From Billgrantia lactosivorans (GTDB lineage: Bacteria; Pseudomonadota; Gammaproteobacteria; Pseudomonadales; Halomonadaceae), in NCBI RefSeq assembly GCF_003254665.1, contig NZ_QHGY01000006.1:102868-166867 (forward strand): DNA of 64,000 bases, given 5' to 3'. The notes beneath the pieces are model-generated. The model made no database searches. It was not told the origin of the DNA and was given only the letters and a program-made list of their open reading frames with translations. A program made the translations under genes and the position numbers. Positions 44,477 through 54,226 of the stretch are shown piece by piece (the first letter of the stretch is position 1; every line of letters starts with the position of its first letter).

Positions 44477-45249
44477 TGCACGTCTCCTTTCTCGGTTTGA
44501 CGTTGGGATGCCTCGGCCTGGGTATCGATACCGAGCAGCGTGAGCACCTCACGGCGGATATCGGCGAAGGCGGACAGGTCATGGGTCTTGGGAATGTGTC
44601 CGAGGGTGAACTCCTCGAGCACCCGCGCCGGGCGATGGCTGAACACCAGCACGCGGTCGGCGAGGTAGATCGCCTCGTCGACGTCGTGGGTCACCAGGAC
44701 GACCGTGGGGCGCTCCTCCTCGATCAGCTCCTTGAGCACGCTCTGCAGGGTCATGCGGGTCAGGGCGTCCAGCGCCCCGAACGGCTCGTCGAGCAGCAGC
44801 ACCTTGGGCCGGGCGATGAAGGCGCGGGCCAGGGCGCAGCGCTGGCGCATGCCGCCGGAAACCTGGTGAGGGTAGTAGTCCTCGAAGCCGTCGAGCTTGA
44901 CGCGCCCCAGCCACTCCCTGGCTTCCTCGCGGGCCGGGCCGGGCGCACGACCCTGGAACTCCAGCGCCAGGGCAACGTTCTCCTTGATCGTCATCCACGG
45001 ATAGAGAGCGTGCTCCTGGAACACCAGGGTGCGCTCGGGCGCGGGACGCTCGACGCGCTTGCCGTCGGCGCGCACCTCACCCTCGGTGGCCGACTGCAGG
45101 CCGGCGACCATGTGCAGCAGGGTCGACTTGCCGCAGCCGGACGGACCGACCAGGGCAACGATCTCGCCGTCGCGGATGGTGTTGTCGAAGGAGTCGATGA
45201 CTCTCAGGTCGCCGAAGGACTTGGCGACCCGTTCGAACTGAAGCTGCAT
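44473..45249 (-). CDS. ABC importer ATPase (SsuB/TauB/NrtD type)
   Basis: The product has 258 residues. Walker A is GPSGCGKST, followed by Q-loop FQEHALYPWMT, signature SGGMRQRCALAR, Walker B VLLLDEPFGALD and H-loop VTHDVDEA. It starts 88 bp after norR. The gap is AT-rich and could hold its own promoter (a TATATA run near 45302). It is the first gene of the importer operon. Placement next to norR hints at a nitrogen-oxide compound as substrate, but this is only context. Confidence 0.92.
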   Translation of the reverse strand: MQLQFERVAKSFGDLRVIDSFDNTIRDGEIVALVGPSGCGKSTLLHMVAGLQSATEGEVRADGKRVERPAPERTLVFQEHALYPWMTIKENVALALEFQGRAPGPAREEAREWLGRVKLDGFEDYYPHQVSGGMRQRCALARAFIARPKVLLLDEPFGALDALTRMTLQSVLKELIEEERPTVVLVTHDVDEAIYLADRVLVFSHRPARVLEEFTLGHIPKTHDLSAFADIRREVLTLLGIDTQAEASQRQTEKGDVQ

Positions 45250-45337
45250 ATAAGCGTCCGGAACAACGATATATTCAAAAAAGGAATACTAGACAGTTCA
45301 GTATATAACCGAACGAGCGTGCTTGAAAAGTCGAAGG

Positions 45338-46861
<1,524 letters not shown>

Positions 46862-46882
46862 GGTGGAAATCACCCAGAGAAG

Positions 46883-46918
46883 GTAGAAAAAACCTTACCC
46901 GATTAGGGTGTTTTTTAC
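46883..46918. promoter_or_regulatory. Two NorR binding sites (GT-N7-AC)
   Basis: GT-AGAAAAA-AC lies at 46883-46893 and GT-GTTTTTT-AC at 46908-46918, 25 bp apart. Both are flanked by G/C (GGT...ACC), as in known NorR sites. They lie 34-69 bp upstream of the sigma-54 promoter of ytfE. NorR upstream sequences usually have three sites; I see two clear ones. Confidence 0.7.
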
Positions 46919-46951
46919 CATCGAAGACGTAACCGCTTGAAAAACAAAAGC

Positions 46952-46966
46952 TGGCACAGCACTTGC
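46952..46966 (+). promoter_or_regulatory. Sigma-54 (-24/-12) promoter of ytfE
   Basis: TGGCAC-AGCAC-TTGC is an exact match to the sigma-54 consensus TGGCAC-N5-TTGC. It lies 38 bp before the ytfE start codon and downstream of the NorR sites, so NO should induce ytfE through NorR and RpoN. Confidence 0.88.
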
Positions 46967-47003
46967 TCAGGCAGGGTGTCCTTCACCCTTCGAGGAGCAT
47001 CTC

Positions 47004-47657
47004 ATGACCCTGCAGGAACAGACCGTCGGCCGCCTCGCCCTGTCGCTGCCCGGCGCCACCCGTGTCTTTCATGCCAACAACATCGACTTCTGCTGCGGCG
47101 GGAGGATCAGCCTGCAGCAGGCGGCCGAGCGCGCCGGCCTGCCAGTTGACAAGCTGGTCGCCGAACTCGAGGCGTTGCCAGCTGCCAGCAGCGAACAGCG
47201 CGACTGGCGCGAGGCCAGCAACGACGAACTGATCGACCACATCCTCACCCGCTATCACGACGTGCACCGCGAGCAGCTACCCGAGCTGATCCGCATGGCG
47301 CGGCGAGTGGAGCAGGTCCACGGCGACCGCGACAACTGCCCCAACGGCCTCGCCGACCTGCTGCTGGTGATCTATCAGGAGATGGAGAGCCACATGCAGA
47401 AGGAAGAGCAGATCCTCTTCCCCATGCTGCGCCGCGGCCTCGGCGCCCAGGCCCAGGGACCGATCGCGGTGATGCGCCACGAGCACGACGACCACGGCGA
47501 GAACCTCGAGCAGGTGATGCGGCTCACCGACGACATCACTCCGCCCAAGGGTGCCTGCACCACCTGGCGTGCCCTCTATACCGGCCTGCGCGAGTTCCGC
47601 GAAGACCTGATGGAGCACATCCATCTGGAGAACAACCTGCTGTTCGAACGCGCCTGA
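47004..47657 (+). CDS. ytfE: YtfE/ScdA/RIC, di-iron iron-sulfur cluster repair protein
   Basis: The product has 217 residues. The N-terminal ScdA domain has the NNIDFCCGG cysteine pair. The C-terminal hemerythrin-like domain holds the di-iron ligands: HDVHREQLPEL, ESHMQKEEQILFPML, RHEHDDHGENL and the final HIHLENNLLFERA. The protein repairs iron-sulfur clusters damaged by NO and other stress. It is driven by a sigma-54 promoter with NorR sites and is divergent from norR, so it is NO-induced. A hairpin terminator follows. Confidence 0.93.
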   Translation: MTLQEQTVGRLALSLPGATRVFHANNIDFCCGGRISLQQAAERAGLPVDKLVAELEALPAASSEQRDWREASNDELIDHILTRYHDVHREQLPELIRMARRVEQVHGDRDNCPNGLADLLLVIYQEMESHMQKEEQILFPMLRRGLGAQAQGPIAVMRHEHDDHGENLEQVMRLTDDITPPKGACTTWRALYTGLREFREDLMEHIHLENNLLFERA

Positions 47658-47675
47658 CAATCCACCTCAGAACGC

Positions 47676-47699
47676 TAACGGCGCCCAAGGGCGCCGTTA
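47676..47699. terminator. Bidirectional hairpin between ytfE and hemN
   Basis: A perfect palindromic stem, TAACGGCGCC with its complement, about 10 bp with a 4-nt loop (CAAG), lies between two convergent genes. It probably ends transcription from both sides. Confidence 0.65.
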
Positions 47700-47729
47700 T
47701 CCATACGGGCAAGCGACCAGGACGGCGGC

Positions 47730-49115
47730 TCACACCGTACGCGAGAAGCGCCCCTCATTGGGCTTGAGGTAGGCGTCGAAGGCCATCGCCATGTTGCGCA
47801 TCATCAGACGCCCGGCGGGCAGCACTTCGATGGCGTCGTCGCGCAGCGAGACCAGGCCGTCCGCCTGCATCTCCTCGAGTTCGTCGAGGGCGTCGCCGAA
47901 GTAGTCGCGGAAGGCGATGTCGTGGCGCGCCTCGATGGCGGCGAAATCGATGCGGCCGTGGCACATCAGCGCGTTGATCACGTCGCGGCGCAGGCGGTCG
48001 TCGTCGTTGAGGCGATAGCCGCGCATCACCGGCAGCCGCCCGCTCTCCAGGCGCGCCTGGTACTGGGCGGTCTCCTTGACGTTCTGGCTGTAGCTGTCGC
48101 CGACCTTGCCGATGGAGGTGATGCCCAGGCCGATCATGTCGCAGTCGGCGTGGGTGGAATAGCCCTGGAAGTTGCGCTGCAGGGTGCCGTTCTCCCTGGC
48201 CAGGGTCAGCTCGTCCTCGGGCAGGGCGAAGTGGTCCATGCCGATGTAGACGTAGCCGGCCGCGGTCAACCGGCGGATGGTCAATTCCAGCAGCTCCAGC
48301 TTGCGCTCCGGCGGCGGCATGTCCTCGGGGCGGATCAGCCGCTGGGCCTTGAACAGCTCGGGCAGGTGGGCATAGCTGTAGGCGGCGATACGGTCGGGGC
48401 GCAGGGCGATGATCTTGTCCAGCGTGGCATCGAAGCTCGCCACGGTCTGTAGCGGCAGGCCGTAGATCAGGTCGACGCTGACCGACTGGAAACCGGCCTC
48501 GCGGGCTGCCTCGACCAGCTCGACTACCTGCGTCTCGCTCTGCACGCGGTTGACCGCCTTCTGTACGTCGGGGTCGAAGTCCTGGACGCCGAAGCTCAGC
48601 CGGTTGAAGCCGAGGTCGTGAAGCTCATGGATCTGCTCGGGCGTGACCGTACGCGGGTCGACCTCCAGCGAGAACTCGCGCTCTTCGGCAGGTGCGAAGT
48701 GAAAGGCCTCGTCGAGGGCCGCCATCAGCTCGCCGAGCTGGGCATTGCTGAGGTAGGTGGGGGTGCCGCCGCCCAGGTGCAGCTGGGTCATGCGCCGGGT
48801 CTCGTCGAACAGCGTCCCCTGCACACGGATCTCCTGCTTCAGCCACTCGAGGTACTCGGCCGCCCGCTCGGTGTTGTGAGTGATGATCTTGTTGCAGGCG
48901 CAGTAGTAGCACAGGCTCTTGCAGAACGGGATGTGCACATAGACCGACAGCGGCTTGGGCGCGGCGACCCGGTTGCTGCGGGAGGCGCAAGCGCGGTAGT
49001 CGTCCTCGGCGAAGGCCGCATGGAACTGGGGCGCCGTCGGATAGGAGGTGTAGCGAGGACCCGGGCGGTCGTACTTCTCCACCAGCGGGCGATTGAACAG
49101 CAGATCGTCTTGCAT
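47730..49115 (-). CDS. hemN: Oxygen-independent coproporphyrinogen III dehydrogenase
   Basis: The product has 461 residues from the ATG at 49115 (MQDDLLFNRPLVEKYDRPGPRYTSYPTAPQ would open as in E. coli HemN, split here only by length). The radical SAM cluster motif CX3CX2CxC is at residues 65-74 (FCKSLCYYCAC), almost the position of E. coli HemN (62-71). LGGGTPTYL is the second SAM-binding element. The enzyme decarboxylates coproporphyrinogen III without O2, supplying haem for NirS, cytochrome c5 and the multihaem cytochrome in this window. The frame runs open far upstream, through nnrS antiphase, but that is not coding. Confidence 0.95.
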   Translation of the reverse strand: MQDDLLFNRPLVEKYDRPGPRYTSYPTAPQFHAAFAEDDYRACASRSNRVAAPKPLSVYVHIPFCKSLCYYCACNKIITHNTERAAEYLEWLKQEIRVQGTLFDETRRMTQLHLGGGTPTYLSNAQLGELMAALDEAFHFAPAEEREFSLEVDPRTVTPEQIHELHDLGFNRLSFGVQDFDPDVQKAVNRVQSETQVVELVEAAREAGFQSVSVDLIYGLPLQTVASFDATLDKIIALRPDRIAAYSYAHLPELFKAQRLIRPEDMPPPERKLELLELTIRRLTAAGYVYIGMDHFALPEDELTLARENGTLQRNFQGYSTHADCDMIGLGITSIGKVGDSYSQNVKETAQYQARLESGRLPVMRGYRLNDDDRLRRDVINALMCHGRIDFAAIEARHDIAFRDYFGDALDELEEMQADGLVSLRDDAIEVLPAGRLMMRNMAMAFDAYLKPNEGRFSRTV

Positions 49116-49218
49116 GATCGGAACAGCCTCTTGAAACCTTGGCATGGTGCATGCCATGCCCGATGCCCGTGAGTATGACACCGGGGGCTCGGCGCCGTCT
49201 TGACAGCTCGCCGCTCTC

Positions 49219-49232
49219 TTGCCCCGGGTCAA
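49219..49232 (-). promoter_or_regulatory. Weak FNR/Anr-like site upstream of hemN
   Basis: The minus strand reads TTGAC-CCGG-GGCAA. The left half fits TTGAY, but the right half has two mismatches to ATCAA. It lies about 104 bp before hemN and overlaps the end of nnrS. hemN is commonly Anr-controlled, which is the main reason to list it. Confidence 0.25.
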
Positions 49233-50413
49233 GTTTGTCGGGTGCGCGCCGTTGCCGACGCCCTGTCTCCCCATCGCAGCCACGCCTGCAGCCGCCAGGC
49301 CACCAGCAGCCAGCCCAGGCTCCAGCTCAGGGCCGAGGCCCACAGCAGCGCCAGCCAGGTGCTGCCGGCCTCGATCGCCCACAGCCGCAGCACTGCCGCC
49401 ACGGCGAACAGCCCGGCCAGCGGCAGCGCCGACCACTCCCGCTCGGGGCGCTGCTTCGCCCGCAGGATCACATGGCGCAGCATGATGCTGCTGGCCAGCG
49501 TTCCCAGCGCCCCGACGGTGAAGGCATGCAGGGCCGTGCTGGCGTGCTGCGGCGCCCACCAGCTGCGTGCCAGCAGGAACAGCCCGATGGCGATCCAGGC
49601 GTAGCCCAGCACCAGCACCTGCAGGTCCGGCCTGTCGCCGCACTGGTTCGGCTGCCAGCCCCGGATACGCCACAGCACCAGCACGCCCGCCGCCAGCACC
49701 AGCAGCGCCGCCAGCGGCCGCAGCGGGGCCCACAGCATCAGGAACGGTGCCAGCCCCAGCAGCACGATCAGGGCCCCCTCGATACGCGGCTGCACGCCGG
49801 CACCCGCCTGCCGGCGAGCCTGCATCAGGTAGCCATTGATCGCCGGCGCGATGACGCGGCCGCCCATGAAGGTCATCAGCAGCACCAGCCACAGCACGCT
49901 CTGGTGCATCAGCGGCGCGGTGGTCGGCATGTCGTCGAGGTAGCGCCAGGTCAGGGTTACCAGCGCCAGCAGGCAGAGCATGCCCAGCAGCGGCGACAGC
50001 AGCCGGTTGCGCCACTTCTTGGCGGTGAGGAAGCGTGGCACCAGCCGAGCGGCCACCCACACAGCGAAGGCGCCATCGGCCAGCGAGGCCACGATCGCCC
50101 CCGGCCAGTCCAGCACGCCCAGCCGCCCCACCAGCCACAGCGCCACCAGCACGACCAGTTGACGCCGCGGCACGGGCCCCAACAGGTAGCCGGCGACCAC
50201 CGCCAGGGCAAAGCCGAACAGCATCTCGCGGGCGTGGGCAGCCGGCGACGCCAGTTGCACCGCCGTCCAGCCGTGGAACAATGCCAGCAGGGAGAGCGGG
50301 ACCATCAGGGCGGCGTGCAGCGCCGCCAGCGGGAACAACCAGCGCCAGGCGGGCAACCGGAGGGAGCTGGAGCCGGTCGTGTCGACGCCGGGCTTGGCAA
50401 GCGCAATAAACAT
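49229..50413 (-). CDS. nnrS: NnrS family membrane protein (NO stress)
   Basis: The product has 394 residues with about twelve membrane helices. NnrS motifs are present: HAREMLFGFALAVVAGYLLG near residue 60, GGRVIAPAINGY (about 185), and HAFTVGALGTLASSIMLRH (about 320). The haem- and copper-containing NnrS family protects cells from NO-derived stress during denitrification. The ATG at 50413 lacks a clear ribosome-binding site and is overlapped by an NsrR-like palindrome, so the true start is uncertain. The next gene, hemN, is 113 bp downstream on the same strand. Confidence 0.92.
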   Translation of the reverse strand: MFIALAKPGVDTTGSSSLRLPAWRWLFPLAALHAALMVPLSLLALFHGWTAVQLASPAAHAREMLFGFALAVVAGYLLGPVPRRQLVVLVALWLVGRLGVLDWPGAIVASLADGAFAVWVAARLVPRFLTAKKWRNRLLSPLLGMLCLLALVTLTWRYLDDMPTTAPLMHQSVLWLVLLMTFMGGRVIAPAINGYLMQARRQAGAGVQPRIEGALIVLLGLAPFLMLWAPLRPLAALLVLAAGVLVLWRIRGWQPNQCGDRPDLQVLVLGYAWIAIGLFLLARSWWAPQHASTALHAFTVGALGTLASSIMLRHVILRAKQRPEREWSALPLAGLFAVAAVLRLWAIEAGSTWLALLWASALSWSLGWLLVAWRLQAWLRWGDRASATARTRQT

Positions 50414-50431
50414 GTATATAAAATACTACTT
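50409..50431. promoter_or_regulatory. NsrR-like palindrome at the nnrS start
   Basis: On the minus strand AAGTAGTATTT-N-ATATACATGTT compares with the NsrR consensus AAGATGYATTT-N-AAATRCATCTT: 9 of 11 in each arm. It overlaps the assigned nnrS start codon, which argues that either the start or the site is misread. nsrR itself is encoded 500 bp away. Confidence 0.4.
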
Positions 50432-50477
50432 AGACGACTTGCTGGAAACTGCTTCGCTGCCCTACCGCGAGGACGCC

Positions 50478-50900
50478 ATGAAAAATACCCTGGGACGCCT
50501 GGGTTGGTGCACGCTGGCCTATGGCTGCATCGGCCTGGGAGTCGTGGGAGTGGTGCTGCCGCTGCTGCCGACCACGCCGTTCCTGCTATTGGCCGCGTGG
50601 GCGGCGCCCAAGGCGTCGCCGCGCCTGTCACGCTGGCTGTGGCAGCATCCGCGGCTGGGCCCTGCCCTGCAGGCCTGGCAGCACCAGCGTGCCATCCCCC
50701 GGCGCGCCAAGCGGATGGCGACGCTACTGCTGGCGCTGAGCTGGCTGATACTCTGGCTGGGAAGTGCGCCCGGCCAGGTGCTGGGTGCGACGGCAGCGCT
50801 TTTCGGCTGTGTGGCCGCTTTCGTGTTGACGCGACCCGATGCCACACCCCTGCGCGGCGAACGCCAGGAAGGGAATACTGCTATGATAAGAAGGTTTTAG
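50478..50900 (+). CDS. YbaN-like DUF454 inner-membrane protein
   Basis: The product has 140 residues from the ATG at 50478; the upstream open stretch lacks a good start. It shows the DUF454 signature GVVLPLLPTTPFLLLAAWAA followed by a basic segment (RLSRWLWQHPRLGPALQAW) and two further helices. The function of the family is unknown. It is divergent from nnrS and lies directly before nsrR on the same strand, so it may belong to the NO-response group, although DUF454 proteins also occur elsewhere. Confidence 0.85.
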   Translation: MKNTLGRLGWCTLAYGCIGLGVVGVVLPLLPTTPFLLLAAWAAPKASPRLSRWLWQHPRLGPALQAWQHQRAIPRRAKRMATLLLALSWLILWLGSAPGQVLGATAALFGCVAAFVLTRPDATPLRGERQEGNTAMIRRF

Positions 50901-50910
50901 CGTACTTCAA

Positions 50911-50924
50911 TTGATGCTCATCAA
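50911..50924 (+). promoter_or_regulatory. Perfect FNR/Anr/Dnr box 18 bp before nsrR
   Basis: TTGAT-GCTC-ATCAA is an exact consensus match. It lies only 18 bp before the nsrR start codon, downstream of an extended -10-like TGCTATGAT (50879-50887). At this position an FNR-type protein would more likely block than activate nsrR transcription. Confidence 0.75.
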
Positions 50925-50942
50925 GCCACTTTCGGACTTGCC

Positions 50943-51389
50943 ATGCACCTGACCCGCTATACCGACTATGCACTGCGCGTGCTGATCTACCTCGCCGTCA
51001 AGGGCGAGGAGCGCTCCACGATCCACGAAATCGCGGAGAGCTTCGGCGTCTCGCGCAATCACCTGATGAAGGTGGTGCAGGACCTCAGCCACCGCGGCTA
51101 CATCACCACCATCCGTGGCAAGAACGGCGGGCTGCTGCTCAACCGCGCCCCGGAAGAGATCACCCTCGGCGCGCTGGTGCGGGATACCGAGCACGAACTC
51201 GGGCTGGTGGAGTGCTTTCGCGACAGCAACGACTGCGTCATCACCCCCGCCTGCCGGCTCAAGCCGATCCTCAATGAGGCCATGGATGCCTTCATGGGCG
51301 TTCTCGATCGCTATACTCTGGCCGACATGCTCGGCAGGCGGCAGCCACAGCTCGCCCGCTTGATGCAGATCGCCACCCACCCCGTTTAA
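50943..51389 (+). CDS. nsrR: NsrR-like Rrf2-family NO-sensing repressor
   Basis: The product has 148 residues. The start MHLTRYTDYALRVLIYLA is typical of NsrR. An Rrf2 winged helix follows, with HEIAESFGVSRNHLMKVVQ, then the [Fe-S] cluster cysteines C91, C98 and C104 (VECFRDSNDCVITPACRL). NsrR releases DNA when NO damages its cluster. Surrounding genes nnrS, ytfE, norR and hemN fit this role. A perfect FNR-type box sits 18 bp upstream of the start codon, and a hairpin follows the stop. Confidence 0.9.
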   Translation: MHLTRYTDYALRVLIYLAVKGEERSTIHEIAESFGVSRNHLMKVVQDLSHRGYITTIRGKNGGLLLNRAPEEITLGALVRDTEHELGLVECFRDSNDCVITPACRLKPILNEAMDAFMGVLDRYTLADMLGRRQPQLARLMQIATHPV

Positions 51390-51393
51390 CTGT

Positions 51394-51411
51394 GCCAAAA
51401 TCCGTTTTGGC
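51394..51411 (+). terminator. Short hairpin after nsrR
   Basis: GCCAAAA-TCCG-TTTTGGC forms a 7-bp stem with a 4-nt loop 4 bp after the nsrR stop, followed by TTTGT. It is weak but well placed. Confidence 0.45.
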
Positions 51412-51493
51412 TTTGTATCGAAGCCAGCCGCCAGTTGCAGGTGAATCCTGCGCCACCTGGCTTCACCGTGACCGTGAGAATCAGGAGAAAACC

Positions 51494-51805
51494 ATGAACA
51501 AGTTTACCGCCGCCCTGCTCGTCGGCACCGCCGGTCTGGCATTCGCCGCCACTGCCCAGGCAGAGCCCGATGGCGAGGCGATCTACAACCAGGCCTGCAT
51601 GGCCTGCCATATGACCGGCGCCTCCGACGCCCCGATCCGCGGCGACGAGGAGGCCTGGGCCGAACGCATCGAGCAGGACATCGAGACCCTCTACACCCAC
51701 GCCATCGAGGGCATCGGCGCCATGCCGCCCAAGGGTGGCCAGACGAACCTGAGCGACGAGGAAGTGCAGGCCGCGGTCGACTTCCTGGTCGAGCCGGTAA
51801 TGTAA
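51494..51805 (+). CDS. Small class I c-type cytochrome (cytochrome c5 family)
   Basis: The product has 103 residues from the ATG at 51494, with AGGAGAAAACC upstream. A signal peptide (residues 1-23, ending AQA) exports it to the periplasm. One haem is bound at CMACH (residues 36-40), and GAMPPKGG later carries the axial methionine. The final helix LSDEEVQAAVDFLVEPV is as in cytochrome c5. It is a likely periplasmic electron carrier to the nitrite or nitrous oxide reductases encoded downstream. A perfect 13-bp hairpin follows the gene. Confidence 0.92.
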   Translation: MNKFTAALLVGTAGLAFAATAQAEPDGEAIYNQACMACHMTGASDAPIRGDEEAWAERIEQDIETLYTHAIEGIGAMPPKGGQTNLSDEEVQAAVDFLVEPVM

Positions 51806-51850
51806 ACACAGGCGGATATCCTCCTGGCGACGCCGTTCGCCATCCACCGC

Positions 51851-51880
51851 AACGCCATGGCGCATCCGCGCCATGGCGTT
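51851..51880 (+). terminator. Strong hairpin between cytochrome c5 and nosR
   Basis: A perfect 13-bp stem, AACGCCATGGCGC (51851-51863) with its complement at 51868-51880 and a 4-nt loop. The following CTGCCCTTTCTG is only mildly T-rich. It separates the cytochrome gene from the nos operon. Confidence 0.75.
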
Positions 51881-51950
51881 CTGCCCTTTCTGTAACGTAC
51901 CTCGCCGGCCTACCCCCTTCGAGATACTCCCCCGCCCTCCTGTCCCCGCC

Positions 51951-51964
51951 ATGATCCACGTCAA
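51951..51964 (+). promoter_or_regulatory. Degenerate FNR/Dnr box upstream of nosR
   Basis: ATGAT-CCAC-GTCAA matches TTGAT-N4-ATCAA at 8 of 10 defined positions. It is 118 bp before the nosR start codon. nos operons are typically controlled by FNR/Dnr-type regulators, which makes it credible. Confidence 0.4.
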
Positions 51965-52081
51965 TTCCCACCCCAGGGGCAACTGGCATCATAGCTTCCA
52001 GCAGCAAAAGACACATTTCACATGCCTGTTATCCAGACCCGTATTTTCCGGGCCTCGCAGGTACCGAAACAAGGAACGCCC

Positions 52082-54223
52082 ATGCCTACCCGGCGCAGCC
52101 TCACGTCTTCCGTGGCTCTCCCCTGGCTGATCGGCTTGCTGATGCTTCTGTTCTCCCTGCCGACCCTGGCCATCGAGTTGGAACAGGTACGCCCCGGCTT
52201 CACCGACGCGGCCCGGTTGAGCGATGCCGAAGGCACGCTTCCCGCCATGACCGTGGAGAACGACGCGGGAGAGGCGCTGGGCTACGTCTTCGAGAGTGTC
52301 GATATCGCTCCCATCCCCGCCTATTCGGGCAAGCCGGTCAATCTGCTGGTGGGCATCGACATGCAGGGCCGTATCGTGCTGGCCGATATTCTCGGTCACG
52401 AGGAACCCATCATGCTGGTGGGCATCCCCGATACGAAGCTGGAGGGCTTCGCCGATGCGCACGTGGGCGCCCACGTCAACGACCGGCTCAAGGTCGGCGA
52501 CAACCTCGACGCCATCTCCGGTGCCACCGTCACCGTGATCGTGGTCAGCGACACCATCCTGCGCGCCGCGCGCCAGGTCGCCGCCGAGCAGGGGCTGATC
52601 GCCGACCCCTCCGCCGCCCCCCAGGCCCGGGTGCGTGAAGACGTCTATGCCCCCGCGGACTGGGAAACGCTCACCGGGGACGGCACCATCCGCCGCTTGC
52701 ACCTGAGCCACGGCGAGGTGGACGAGGCGTTCGTCGGTACCCCCGCCGAGGACTACCTGCACACGCCGCAGCCGGCGGAGCGCACCTTCATCGAGCTCTT
52801 CTACACCTACCTCAACCCGCCCACCGCCGGCCGCAACCTGCTTGGCGAGCGGGGCTACGAGCGGTTGATGGCGGAACTCGACGAGAACGAGCACGCCATC
52901 GCCGTGATGGGTCGCGGCGATTACTCCTTCAAGGGCTCGGGCTACGTGCGCGGCGGCATCTTCGACCGCCTGGAACTCAGCCAGGGCAGCACCACCGTCA
53001 GCTTCCACGACAGTGACCATACCCGGCTCGGCAGCCTCGCCATCGCCGGTGCGCCCGACTTCGCCGAGCGCGACATCTTCATCGTGCGCGAGGCTGCTTC
53101 CTTCGACCCGGGCCAGCCGTGGCAGCTCGAGCTGCTGGTGCGCCGCGCCTCGGGCCCGCTGGACACCGAGTTCAGCCGCTTCAGTGCCGACTACAGCGTG
53201 CCCGAGGCTTACATCGAGCGGCCCGAACCCCCGCGGGAGGAGCCGATCTGGGTCCAGGTGTGGCGCGACAAGGCGTTCCAGATCGCCGTGCTCGGCGCCG
53301 GCCTCGTGGTGCTCACCGGCGTGATGCTGTTCCAGGACGTGCTGGTACGCTACCCGCGCATCATGCGGCCGCTGCGCCTGGGCTTCCTGGTCTACACCCT
53401 GGTGTTCATCGGCTGGTACTCGCTGGCGCAGCTCTCGGTGGTCAACGTTCTCACCTTCACCAACTCGCTGATCACCGGCTTCAGCTGGGGGTCGTTCCTG
53501 ATCGACCCGATGATGTTCATTCTCTGGTCGTTCGTGGCGGTGAGCCTGCTGCTGTGGGGCCGCGGCGTGTTCTGCGGCTGGCTGTGCCCCTTCGGTGCGC
53601 TGCAGGACCTGGTCAACAAGGCCGCACGCAAGCTGGGCGTGAAGCAGTATGAGGTGCCCTTCGGCCTGCACGAGCGGCTATGGGCGATCAAGTACATCAT
53701 CCTGCTGGCGCTGTTCGCCGTCTCGCTGCACTCGCTGGGGCAGGCCGAGCGCTATGCCGAGGTGGAGCCGTTCAAGACCGCCATTACCCTGCGCTTCCAG
53801 CGCGAGTGGGGCTTCCTGCTCTACGCGCTGGGCCTGGTCGCGATTTCGGCGTTCACCCACAAGGCCTACTGCCGCTACGTCTGCCCGCTGGGCGCCGGGC
53901 TCGCCATCCCCGCCCGCCTGCGCCTGTTCGACTGGCTCAAGCGCCATCGCGGCAGCTGCGGCACGCCCTGCCAGATTTGCGCCAACGAATGCGAGGTGGC
54001 CGCCATCCATCCCGACGGCCGCATCAACGCCAACGAGTGCCACTACTGTCTCGACTGCCAGATCACCTACCACGACGACCGCCGCTGTCCACCGATGATC
54101 AAGCGCCGCAAGCGCTACGAGAAGGCAGCGCGCGTATCGGGCGGCAAGGGCCGCGTCGAGTTCCACGAACCCGCCAACGCCGTCGACCGGCTGCAGCGTA
54201 TTCCGACCCACCAAGAGGACTGA
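52082..54223 (+). CDS. nosR: NosR, membrane flavo-iron-sulfur protein for N2O reduction
   Basis: The product has 713 residues from the ATG at 52082, which has AAGGAAC upstream; an ATG twenty codons earlier is less likely. A signal peptide is followed by a periplasmic FMN-binding domain with DAISGATVT (flavin-attachment threonine), then about six membrane helices with two NapH-like motifs CGWLCPFGALQD and CRYVCPLGAGL, and a cytoplasmic C-terminus with ferredoxin-like clusters (CGTPCQICANEC and NECHYCLDCQ). NosR passes electrons to NosZ and is needed for its expression and activity. It heads the nos operon, 3 bp before nosZ. Confidence 0.96.
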   Translation: MPTRRSLTSSVALPWLIGLLMLLFSLPTLAIELEQVRPGFTDAARLSDAEGTLPAMTVENDAGEALGYVFESVDIAPIPAYSGKPVNLLVGIDMQGRIVLADILGHEEPIMLVGIPDTKLEGFADAHVGAHVNDRLKVGDNLDAISGATVTVIVVSDTILRAARQVAAEQGLIADPSAAPQARVREDVYAPADWETLTGDGTIRRLHLSHGEVDEAFVGTPAEDYLHTPQPAERTFIELFYTYLNPPTAGRNLLGERGYERLMAELDENEHAIAVMGRGDYSFKGSGYVRGGIFDRLELSQGSTTVSFHDSDHTRLGSLAIAGAPDFAERDIFIVREAASFDPGQPWQLELLVRRASGPLDTEFSRFSADYSVPEAYIERPEPPREEPIWVQVWRDKAFQIAVLGAGLVVLTGVMLFQDVLVRYPRIMRPLRLGFLVYTLVFIGWYSLAQLSVVNVLTFTNSLITGFSWGSFLIDPMMFILWSFVAVSLLLWGRGVFCGWLCPFGALQDLVNKAARKLGVKQYEVPFGLHERLWAIKYIILLALFAVSLHSLGQAERYAEVEPFKTAITLRFQREWGFLLYALGLVAISAFTHKAYCRYVCPLGAGLAIPARLRLFDWLKRHRGSCGTPCQICANECEVAAIHPDGRINANECHYCLDCQITYHDDRRCPPMIKRRKRYEKAARVSGGKGRVEFHEPANAVDRLQRIPTHQED

Positions 54224-54226
54224 ACC

